Positions 10,601 to 22,600 of a stretch of 64,000 nt of DNA are shown here, in pieces (position 1 is the stretch's first letter; every line of letters starts with the position of its first letter). A program made the translations under genes and the position numbers. The notes beneath the pieces are model-generated. The model searched no databases, was not told the origin of the DNA, and saw nothing but the letters and a program-made list of their open reading frames with translations. This stretch comes from Ligula intestinalis (taxonomy: Eukaryota; Platyhelminthes; Cestoda; Diphyllobothriidea; Diphyllobothriidae), in the NCBI GenBank assembly GCA_036362985.1, contig JAYGXS010000001.1, positions 74,019,691 through 74,083,690 on the forward strand, written 5' to 3'.

Positions 10601-13600
10601 TGCAGCTACAGATCATACGTTCGCTTTTCAAGACGCTGAAGTCCTGGGACGAGGATGCGACCAAACATCTAGGGAGACACTCGATGCCTGGCATACCACA
10701 TCAAATTCTATCAACCACTGTGTGACGCTGCCGGCAGCCTACCAAGCTTTACGGCTTAAGTATGAGCAACACGACCACGGAAGGGAACGCCGGCCAGACG
10801 CGCCAACCACACACGAGCGTAAACGACCGCCAGATGCAGTCGCAAACGGAAGGCAAGCCATGTCGTCTACAGGCCCGCGGAATCAGCAACATGATGTGAA
10901 CGCAGACGAACGCGAGCACGCGCTGAGACCAGACCACAGCGAGGATGATCGCCAGCCCGGCAGCAACCGAGACGGGAGCATGGACCTGGCAACAAGCGTT
11001 CTTACTTTTGCAGGAGGCAGTCAAGACAGCAGGACGACGGGTGAACCCAACCAACGGGCCATGGTAACCCGATCAATGACCATTATCACACCGACGCCAC
11101 CACCGCCTCCCACGGAGACGAGCCCACGGCCGCATGACAAGAAGAAAAATGCAGACAAACACAAACACACGCTGGGACCAGACAGCGATGATCACCAGCC
11201 CGGCAGCAGCCGACACGTGAACACAGACATGGCAACTACCGTTCACACGCTAGCGGAAAGTTGTCAACACAGCAGGAGGACGGGTGAAACCTACCAACGG
11301 ACCATGACAACCCGATCAATGACCGTTATCATGCGGACGCCCCCCCCCCCCACCCCCCCCCCTTCCTACCGAGACGAGCCCACGGACGCATGACAACAGC
11401 AGTCATTGGCCTGCCTAGCTGATGTTACCCTTAAATACTGTGACAATTCGTGTGACCATTACCTTTGACAATGGAAGCTTGTATGATTCCGAAACGTCAG
11501 GACGATAAACCTTTGGTTCCCGTGATCGCCTTACCTTCTCATATATATGCCTTGTATGCCTTGACAACCATGTGCTGCCGAAGAGCTTGTCCTATAGGCC
11601 GCCGGTGAACACAAGTCTGGCTAAACGGTGGGTGGCAGAACATGGTAGACGGATGGTTCGAGCACTCCTTTAAGACTGCCATTTTCGAGTGCACAAATAC
11701 AATGGGTTTTTGAGCGATGCAGTTAACAAGTGCACCACACTAATTGGGGAGTATGGAGTGATGCTGTTGTGAGAGGTGATCACCAAGCGAAATAGAGACC
11801 TACGGACAATAAGAGACATCGAGTTGGCTGATAAGCTGAAGCATCTATCTCACGCATCACAAGAGACGAATGAGGTCGTAGTACACAACATGTCCTCCAA
11901 ACAGCTGACGCCGACACAATTGAAAGTACTAAGCCATGAAGCCTGTTTCAACACCACAGATGCCGACATATATATATATATGCTATATACTACATTTATA
12001 CACTACATTTGTATGCTTAACCGGGATCACATTCTCTGGGTATATTTTGTATTGGTTAGGCGAATCTTGTTAAATTGCGAGGGGGAGACGGGCTCGTGCA
12101 ACATCGTCAAAGAATGTTGATAGGCCTAAATTTAGACTATCAGCCGTTTGATCTACAAAGGTTTTAATTTGAGAAATTGAGATACATCAGACTCAATAGC
12201 TGGAACAAGCAGTCACGGACCACCACCAAAATGAAATTTAAGCGCAGTAACATGCATGACTTGCTGCGTTTAGCGGCACGCTTTGTGTTAACTGGCCTGC
12301 TGTCGGGTGAGAGGCATGGAAAATGCGTTGTCACGTGACTTCGCACTAGGCTAACTTCTTGAATAAATTAAGGGAAGCCAGTGATTGCGGACCATAGTGC
12401 TGCGACCCAAACCTAAGACTACGACAGTGCAGAGACAAGGTTAGTGGATACAGCGCTCTTCCGGACTTACCCCGGCCTCCTAATGTCAGTCCTAGCCCTG
12501 AATAACATTTTTGACAAAAAACACAAGCATACGCCCCCTAGCGGCGCATATGATATGCAGACGAAGCCTGGCAGATGGTTTCAATGTACTCCATGGTGCT
12601 ACGTGTCGTTAGCACCTGATCATCTGACATTCTCTGTCGTTATAGCTGAAGTAGGAGATCGGACCAATCTAATAGCTTCGGGACGAAAGAAGGATCCGGC
12701 TATGCTAGGTGACGGAAGATAAAATAAGTTCAAGACAGAACAGTTCAGGCGACCCGACTCTCGGTCAATACTCCCTTCCACTATGGAGTCGTTACCAAGT
12801 TCTACCTTGTAGGTGGTTCGCTGTCCGTGACCTTGGTAACTCATTTGTTGCTTGTTTATGTTCCAGAGCCGACGGATCGGTGCGCGATTTTTCGTACACT
12901 TTTTCAAATTCAGAAGATAGGGTCATGGGTGAAGAAGAACATTGCTCGGCCATCCGAACAATTTACTTTATTATTCTGAGCTTTCGAACGCATGCAGCAG
13001 TCCATCGTCAGAGGAAGCAAAAGCAACAGAAAAATGATTAATCTTATAGGGGGTGCAGGCCAATCGTCGATTGATGGCGCTGTTTTGGGGTGATAGCGCA
13101 GAGCTGTGTATGTCGATGCCATATCGTTACCTATAGTGAATGACTTCCTGCTCGTGGTCCAAGCTTCAACTTACTCTCGGCTCGTCTTGTTTACGGTGCG
13201 AGCGAAGTTGTTAGTGTTAATTATAACAACGAATCATCGCATATGGCTGTCCACGCCTAAGAAACAGGCCATTAGTTTAACTTCCTAGCTGCCAAGATAA
13301 TCTTCCACGTCGGAAGTAAGACGATTCGAAAGTTGATCGAAGCTTGGGCGCGAGTCGAGAGCTCAATCAAACGATATATCAATCTGGCACCAGGAAACAT
13401 AACCGTGTGCAGTCACCTTCCAAATTATGTAATTGATCGGGGGTTGGTTTATACCACCAATAAACAGTACGGCTCAGAATTCGTGCAACATACTGACATT
13501 TACGAAAGAATAATAATAATCGTGATACTGCTTATCGCGTAGCCTATTATCAAATCATCTCAGTCACGATAGGATGCCAGGTTTTTAACGAGCTTCTTTT

Positions 13601-16600
13601 TGACTACTAACAAAACTTATGTACTGTAAAAAATGGCTTCTTAAATAGTGTGCAGTTTTATCATTTATTTTGACTGCCTTATAAATTCAAATATATTTTT
13701 CGGAAAACATATATAAAAAATTCTTTCTTGTACTGATTAGGTAGAAAATTACGTCTTCTTTAAATTGCATACTTCAATAAATGGTATCCTTCGGTTTTAG
13801 AAAGATTTATTATCATGAGATTTTAACGATTGCGAGGTGTTCATTCACAATGCATCATATCCGCCAATGTAGTAATGCTGCCTATTATGCATGCAGCATG
13901 ATCCACATCTGTTGCAACATTTCATGAGAACTATGCGACTATTTCCTCAAACCATAGGCAGAAACGTACACAGCGCGCAGTTTTTAAACGTTGAATTCAA
14001 GTATAGCAGCCGGTAGGCTTCAAAATTATTCGAAAATTCAGAAACTTTTTCAAAACCGAAGGATACCCTTTATTTAAGTATGAAATTTAAAGAAGGCGTC
14101 ATTTTCTACCAAATGAGTACGAAACCGACGTTTTTCATGTACGTTTTCGAAAAATATATTTGGATTTATAAGGGCAGTCAAAATCAATGATAACAATGCA
14201 TACTACTTCAGTAGCAATTTTTTGCAGTACATACGTTTTGTTTGTGGATAGAAAGAAGCTCGTTGAAACTGCTTTACGCATTTTATGTACGTCAATCGTG
14301 CCTCGGTTGCTACACCTCATTTCAGCCTGCGAGATATCTAAATGATGACAGTCAGTGGTCGGATGTAAACTCGACTATCAGTTCTTTTTTTCAAACTATT
14401 AACTCAGTTTCTTCACAGTGAAAATGCACACTTGCTGTTATCTCAATCAAGAGAAGGGAGAACGCACTTTAGTAGGCGCATGCCAGCAGTCGCACCAAGG
14501 AAGAGTCTGGTTGACTTGCGCTTTTTCTTGGGCACATTTGCCTCCAGCAGCTGCTTTATGATGGGCACCAGCGATGCGGATGCCTCCTCCGGATTCTGCG
14601 CGTAGGCCGAGATACCCTTTTCTGGAAAGAAAAACCGAAAAACAGAGAAAGAGAGGATCCTACCTTAGGGCCTAACCTTCCAGACACACCCAAATTCCTT
14701 ATAGAAGAAGGAAATGATGACGTCGGTCTATTAACTGTCTATTTTTACCAGGTTCCTGTGGTTGGTACTAGATCCACGTGGATCTGTAGGACCTGCTAGC
14801 TTGGTGGGGGAGGGGGGTGGCCTACCTGATAATGAATTGGATTGCCAGCCGGTCATCTGACCCCCTTTAGTTCATGCGTCCGTTTGCAGCTCTCTTCAGC
14901 AATCCTCTCTGTAACAACGAAGTTGCATATGTGCCTACTACCTACCAAACAGTAGGTTATTAAAGCTGATTAATTATGCGAGCTGGACAATTTATAGCGA
15001 CTATTTTCGTCTTCCATCCTGCGGTTACCACAGTCGATAGACATGATTCACCTCAGTTTAATTAATCTTTGTCAGTCACAGTTCGCTCCCGTTGCACCTG
15101 ATACAATTGTGGTGAGGGGAACCTGGTAGGATAATCCGCGTTCAGTATTTATGGGCAAATCTGCGCCAGAACGAGCAACATCGGTTTTTTAGCAGATTTC
15201 AAATAATTCTCTAGGCTAGATACTGTAACATAAATAAAAAGGGGTGTTTTGCCAAAAGGCCATCAATTAATTATGCATGAGCCTAGTTCAAGTTTGTGGA
15301 CCTGAGAGAAGACAAAATCAAACATTTAGGATCGCCGAATTAGCGAAGACTGGTCGGTTAATCTGACAAAATTAGCCGGCTTCGTACCTGGACTGCATCT
15401 CTGACAGTTGGTGGATTGGCATTCATCAATCGGGTGCGGGACGCACGCGTCCCGTTCGGTCTTCGTGGTCATTCTAGAGCCCGCCAACAGCCGCACAGCA
15501 GGCAGTACTATAGACAGAAGTACATTACCGACAAGGGCAATGGCATGGCCATTTTGGCTTATTACCTGTCATCAGCCAAGCATACCTAACCCCAACTTTT
15601 GCGGCCCCGTGGCAGGAACCGGCCACATTTTGGTTAGAAGTTTAACGACCTAACCTATCGGGCCCACCTGGAGATTGGCATGACCGGCTGATGATGACTA
15701 ATCAGCCAGAAATAGCCATTCCAGTCTCCTTAGCCTTTGTCGATAATGTTTTCCTATCCCCGAAAGGACAGAACTCAGAAGTCGAGTCTTTTCCCCTTGG
15801 ATCACCTTGAAAATAAAAAGCGCGCTGTTCGATTGATTTGTGCCTCTTCCCCTCATCCCCATCCGGTCTCCACTGTTCCTCAACGGTTTCCGTGTGTCAG
15901 TCTGTAAAGTCTCGGGACAGTGTCTGTCTTTCCGATTTCAGGCTGACCACTGACGCAGAAAATGCTATGATCGTTGGGACCGTTTTTTTAGAACCTTATA
16001 GTCCCCCCACGAATCGGGTCAGCCGGCTATGTAAAACACAGTTCTCTGTCGTTTTATCGTTTGATAATTTTAAAACGACGAATGATTCAGGAAAATTTAC
16101 TGCAATGGCGCAGTAGACTCACTATCGCATGAAATTTTAACCGAAAGTATGAAAAGTTCTTTCGATTCTAACAAATAACTTAAGCACGCAACCCTATACC
16201 AAGTAAAGGACACCCTACCCGTCGAACACGTAAGTAACGTTATTTACCGCATACCGTGTGCCAGCTGTCCTTATGTTTATATTTGCCACATAGGCCGACG
16301 TCTCGAGACTCGCATAAAAGAACATAAATAAGTGGTTCGCCGACGGGACCCTTTATCACTCGTATTGTCGCACTCCCTTCAGCGTGATCACCGCTTCAAT
16401 TGGGACGGCACCGAGGTGATTGCAGTGGCTAATACGCGACAAGCGAGATAATTCATCGAAACTTGGCACTCGAGCTCGGCCAGTATCAACAGACACTTAA
16501 ACATTGATTCACAATTCGCCGGTTTCTGCGCATGGTCCACTAACCTACGCCCAGCCTCAAACAATAGCAGGCCATTCGTGCTCGTTCGAGTAGAACTTAA

Positions 16601-19600
16601 CTGGTTCTGAACCCCCTCCGTTTCCTCCGGAACAAGTGGCCCACACTCCAAACGTTAACACCTCCCCCCTTACCTGCACAACCTATCACCTCAGGATTCA
16701 CGTCACTGTACCCTTTCCCCCAACACCATCCCCGCTCGTTGTAACCTCTGTCCCCAAAACCTCTAATGCGGCATTTCCAGCCCTCAATTGTCATTTAGTT
16801 TGACGACGAACAAGTGATACCTGCTGGAAAATTCACGAGTACACCCCGATTTTCCGAAGTTCTTTTTTTCTTTTCATTATATCATCTCGGAATGCAACTT
16901 ACTTCACTTATCCATCTTAATAAGTGTTGTAAGAATGATTATTGTATAGCGTAATCTCACGACATTTCAGTCGTGTTTTATCACTCAGCCTTCTTTTGGT
17001 CACCTGCAACAAGCTCAAAACGCATACTTCACAAAAGGAAACCTTTCAGTTTTAAAAAAGTTTTTTAATCATGAGACTTTTTAAGACGGTGAAATTTTCT
17101 TTCGTTACGCATCGTGTCCGTAAGCTTATTCATGCTGCTTATAAAGCATACTACATGTCCCAAATCTCTTGCAAATTATATGACATCCTCCTCATAGCGT
17201 AGAAGAATGTGTAATCACCTCTAGACAGAATTTATACAGCATTTAGTTTGGAAACCTTGAATGCAAGTGTAATGGCCAGTAGAGTTCAATTAAGACAGTT
17301 TTTCTTTAATTTGAAAGATACCTTTTCTTCCATTATATAATTTTAAGAAGACATAATTTCCTATACAATGCGTAAAAGAAAGAGTAGTTGGGCGCATATT
17401 TTCTATAAAATATATTAGAGTATATAAAGGCATCAAAAACCAATAAGAAAAGTAGTCACTACTTTAGTAGCCATCTTTTAAAGAATGGAAATTTGCAGGC
17501 AACAAGAAAGAAGCTCATTCAGAAACCATAATCTTTTCCTGAATGAAATATCGTGAGATATGCCTGCGTGAAAATTAGTATTACAGTCCTACTTAAGTAA
17601 ATTGTTCGAATTACAAGCAGATTTCATTAGATAGGGAATCTACTGCATGTTAAACCGGAGAATTCTTATCCGTTTAGCAAAAGCAAATTGGTTCGGATTT
17701 ATTCCATCGCCCCGATTCTCGAAAGATCCTAACTCCCCCAAACTACAATGGTCATCATCCATAGAGAAAATTCTACATGAACTCTTGAGACGTCAGACTT
17801 CCCTGGTCAAAATAGCAGTGGTACAATCCTATGTTAGCGGTGCCTCCAGGTTAAAACCTGATTAAACAATTCTCCAAATTCTTTTTGAGTTTCGTTGCAT
17901 ACTAAAAGTTACAGTTAAAATGCTCATATGCACCGCCGATAAACAGACGCGCGGACTCTCGGGCACACGTATGCGGGAGGCTAACCAAGCTCATTCTTCG
18001 ATTTTTCGTTACCCGCTGATCGATCGATGATTAACTGGGCTTCACGCGGCTCAGATCCGCACTCTTTGCATGCGTCTTCCAGAATACAGCAATGATTATT
18101 CGTGCGCTTCGACGCCCAAACGACTTTTGAGTCACCTTCTATCGGACTACGTATATGGGACCGCATAATTTTAGTCAGCTATGATCAGTTGAACTTCTTT
18201 TAGGATTGCATCGGACCAGTAAAACATTGCACAGAGGAAAATGAAACTGACTTCATCATTTTTAGAAAATGAATGCAGAAACTTACTTGTTTTGGTATGA
18301 TTCACTTGCTTGACCCACCCATTGGATCGAAATGGGAAGTCGCGCCATCGGAACAGGGTAATCTTTGTGGATGTTGACCCAGCATCAACGATTATGCAGT
18401 ACTAGAGAACCAGTTAAAACGAAACAGTCTTAGAAAATTTGGCATACTATTGATAATTGTATTTAATGAATGCCCAATTTATTAATGTTTTGGTCGCGAT
18501 ATAGTCAATAGCCCCACTGACGAAAAGAAAAAACAAAATAGTCTGTAATACGGGTACATTGATGATAAGGGGGTTTTATGGATAGAAAGAACGGGTAGGG
18601 CTTACCGTAGATTCCACAAAGATGAAGGTTAAAAATTACATTTGCAACACAACCTAATTTGGCAAGAATGATTATAGAGAACGAAAAATACAGTTAACTT
18701 ATAATAACAAAACTACTTTTAAATGCTCGGTAGCCTGACTTTAATTTTTTTGTTAAATTCCACTACAAAGAAAACGAATTGCCATTTTCGTTAAATCCCG
18801 CCTGCATAAGGATAACTTTCCTTCGATTAACTTTCGTATTTTGCGCAATAGAGGCTTATGTTGATTGAATTTACTTCTATTTAGCATATTAAAACTAACA
18901 TAATCTTATTTAATTTAAGATTTTTGATCAATTCCCCGACAATAACACATTAATTTACACTCACTAGCCAATAATTAAATTTTTAACTACAAAAACCTTC
19001 AAGCAGTAGGGCGGGAGGAACAGATATCTAGTGGGCCCTACAAATCATTTTTGCCCCAATTTAATTTCACAGACAACCGGTGAAATTGCAAGCACAGCAT
19101 TCAAAAACGCAATTAGCTAATTGGTCTAACCACGGACCATCAGCAAACCGAAATTACATTAACACAACAAAAACACCCAGGAATGAAAGCATAAATATTT
19201 ACGACACAGAAGCAGAACATATACAAAACGACAAACCAAATTGAAATCAAGAAAAGATAAAGACAATATACTTAATAAAAGTAGTAACCTCATGTTTATC
19301 GTCAGCACAGAAATCATTATGCGTGCCTTTGTGACCTGATCAGGGTAAATGCTACGACACGTGGCATTACTTAATTTGCGATTTAGTAACCAGTATAGTC
19401 CGCGTGATGCATGTATTCTTAAGCTTATGTTATTCCTTAAAGCTAATCATAAAACCCTAATCCCAACCTTAGCCGTGAAATCTGATCTAATACCTTAACT
19501 TTCATCCGTAAACCTAACTTCAAAATCTTAACATAAACACTGACCCCAAAATCCTAACCCAACCTCAAACACCTAACATTAACTCCAGACTCCTAAATCG

Positions 19601-22600
19601 AACCCTAAAGTTAAGACCTTAGCCCTAATCCTAACGGTAAAGCACTAACGCTAACCTTAATCTCTTCTAATTACTTAAAATCGCTAACCTCGACGACTAA
19701 TATTTCCGTTAAAATTGTGCTAGTGTTTACGAAAAGTACTTTCTTAAGTGGAATAGAAAGGCATGTTCTATAACAGATATTAGGTGGGTCTATATCAGGC
19801 ATCGTCTTCAATGTTCTAAGAAGTATTGCTTTCAGCTTATTAACAGTATCAAATGCACGCATTATAATGAACATAAAAAACTTTCCACGTCTGCTTTAAA
19901 GAATTTCTTGTAGGCGTTATCATGTATGTTTTCATTGTAAGGAAACTAAAAAAAATCTTGCCCTAGAAGGATACACTTGCCAGCAGATATTGCTCTTTTG
20001 TATAACTGATAAACCGCTATTGTTAGTCACCAATTACTTCAGGAAGCATATTGGGAAGCTGTTTCCTCAGAAATCACATAAAAGTGATGGTTTGATCGCT
20101 TTAAAGGTGTTGATCTTTACATAGAACATACGTTCTCAACAACCGGGAAAATGTAAAGATGAAGACTTGGAGAGTTATTCGGTGAAGATCCATGCCAGCT
20201 GCTTCAGTAAATATGAGAAGTACAATGAGTTTATAGATCTACTGTTGGCAAACGTTTACATGCATTATGAAAGGTAAAAAACAAAGAACTTTGGTGCGCC
20301 TGAATTGACTGAAAAGCAACAAGAAAAGCGAAATTCCACGTGCGGTAGGTTGGTTTGAAGTCAATTATTTTTTGCATCGAATCGTGACTGTTAACGAAAA
20401 GTGACCCTGTTACGATAATTCTCAAGGCCAGAAATCCTGAATAATGTCTTTTCAATCATCGACACCAACTCGAAGACCGAATATATATGGAAGCAGCATT
20501 ATGTTGTCTTGGATAAGTGAAGTAATTTGCATTCCGAGGTGAAATACTGAAAAGAAGAACGGTCTTCGAACAATGGAGTCTTAGCGTGAATTTTCAAGCA
20601 GGTAACACTTGCCCGCCGTCAGACTCAATGAAAACGTTGGGGTTGTGAATGTTTGTCTACCTGCCTTCTCCACCAAACGCTCCAGCGCGACAATCCCATT
20701 CCCCACTTTTCATTTAGTCTGCGACGGGCAAGTGCTAGCCACTTGAAAATTCACGAGTAAAACTCAATTTACTGAAGACCGTCTTCCTTCGTATTATACT
20801 GTGCATCGGTTTGGACCAACAAGGAGTTGTTCAGTATTGGTTGCTGAGATAATTTAAAACAGTCACGGCAAAGTGATATAGATCATATTTAATCAGTTGG
20901 ATTCGAACCCGAAAAACAAAATCATGACAGAAGGCACAATAAGGTAATTTTAAAACATGAGTAAAGCAAGTTATTAAAGTAACGAAACGCGAACGCCCTT
21001 AAACTCATTATTTACAAAGTGTATAAAAAAAACCCCGATAAATAAGGAAAACTGAAAGAGGGGATGCTTATATAATTGCATGTGAAAAGCAAGCATCTAT
21101 CTATTATTAGAAGGATTAGCAGTTGCACCAATCGGTGTACCAACAATTTGTTGAACAGCCTTTTAGTTCCAATGGAAAAATGAAAATTTATCCAACCACA
21201 TGACTGACTCAAAAAATCAATTATCCTTTTATTGTGAAACTTACCTGCTACCCGAAAATTGGGGAAAGGTAAAAATTTTTAAGTGAAAATAATGTGTATA
21301 AAATATATTTATACATTGTAATGTTACTGTTTAGTAAACGCTGTTCTTTTTCATAAAAGGGCACGAATTAATTTTCACTTCCAATGCTCGTCAATGCGTG
21401 GAAAGAGAGGGATACGTTTTGTTCAGAAATTATCTATTGCTTTAGAAAAAAACTTCCTTTCAAGCATCGTAGCCAGGATATGAATTGATAGATGACGGGA
21501 GAGTGAATGGGTTTACACTAAACTACACTAAACTGCGCAGTTGATATGGAGCAGAGGCAAGCTTCCCATAGAACAATATGTTCACATCGGAAACTACGTT
21601 CTTAATCACAAAAAGCAGATTGTGAACCAGGCTTACAATACTTCCATTTACCACCGAAAGAAGTCTGCCAAATCTGTGGCCTGTACGTCCTAAATTGGTT
21701 TAGCGCTTTCGACTTTCACCTCAGCCCCAATGTATCTTGTCATGCTATCAGCATGTGGTAAAAATCCGATCGCCTGTTTAGCTGTTGGCTACCATTTTCA
21801 CAAAATTTATTCAGCCTTAATGAGATGTAAAATGCGAAAGCTTGGTTGGGATTTAAAAAAATCGCATTTGAGCATCCCGAACCCTTGAGAGAGTGTTTTA
21901 ATGTCTTCGTATGGCTATCGTATGCAGTTTACTAGTCATTCCCTAAAGATCGCCACGTTATCAAGTTAATAGTTCTTAGAAAGTAAATAAATCAAAACGA
22001 AAAAGATGTTTGTTAAGACGCAGGAATAGAAGCATTCCTGTACTGTTCGCCGTCAACACCAAGAATATAAGCTTCAGTGTTAAGGCTAGGGTAAGGGTCG
22101 ACGTCAGGGTTACTGATAGATCGCGATAATCTTTACCGGTCCTTCAATTTATGCCGAGACCACACTGTTACGGGCAGTTCCTATTCCCGTGTATTACCGA
22201 AGGCTTTATTGACGAATTTAATTTTGACTTTGTAAGTCATGGAGTCCTGACTAATGCTAGCGAGAATTATTGTACTTAACAAGCATTTTTCTTTTGTCTC
22301 CATTTTATGGGTCAGAACTGAGGACGTTTAACCGGTTCTTTAATATATCTGTATGCGATACTTCAAAAGGGCAAAGCAGCGTTAAATAGTTGATATAACT
22401 AAAATAAGGAGATCCGGTAATATTTCCGTTTCTAATAAATTATTTATGTCCAGGCGGGCTTCTGATCGTGGTGTCGTAATAAACTATTTTCCAATTCATC
22501 TGAATTTCAAAATGGTCATTTGCAGTTTCACGTGATTGACTATCCATGCCAGACATGCGATTCCGGATAGGATTACCTACTCATTTTATAAAATCTGGAT

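Larger units (their letters stand above)
9141..11545 (+). mobile_element. Penelope-like element family B, near full coding length, inverted termini
   Basis: The left 9141-9242 is the reverse complement of the right end 11480-11545 (CGATCACGGGAACCAAAGG on the left, CCTTTGGTTCCCGTGATCG on the right). PLE coding sequence begins directly at the arm junction (about 9246) without the first reverse transcriptase motifs, so the copy is 5'-truncated. The 3' UTR (11394-11464) matches that of 8940-9000. A C-rich run at 11340-11362 lies within the tail. Confidence 0.85.
6803..14467 (-). other. NTPDase intron 3, transposon-filled
   Basis: A 7.7-kb intron holding the PLE structures at 7621-8367, 8495-9140, 9141-11545, 12955-13220 and 13283-13420 and a MITE at 13464-14278. 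From 11550 to 12950 no recognisable feature was seen except a short AT run near 11970. Confidence 0.65.
14622..18286 (-). other. NTPDase intron 2
   Basis: Holds the SINE-like composite at 15395-15740, PLE family A copy 2 (16200-16920) and a MITE-1 relative (16925-17530). The stretches 14640-15390 and 17560-18280 show nothing recognisable. Confidence 0.6.

Noticed and set aside
11340..11362. C-rich run as a possible frameshift site in the PLE
   Set aside because: It encodes the proline run at the very end of the tail; nothing downstream would be gained by a shift.
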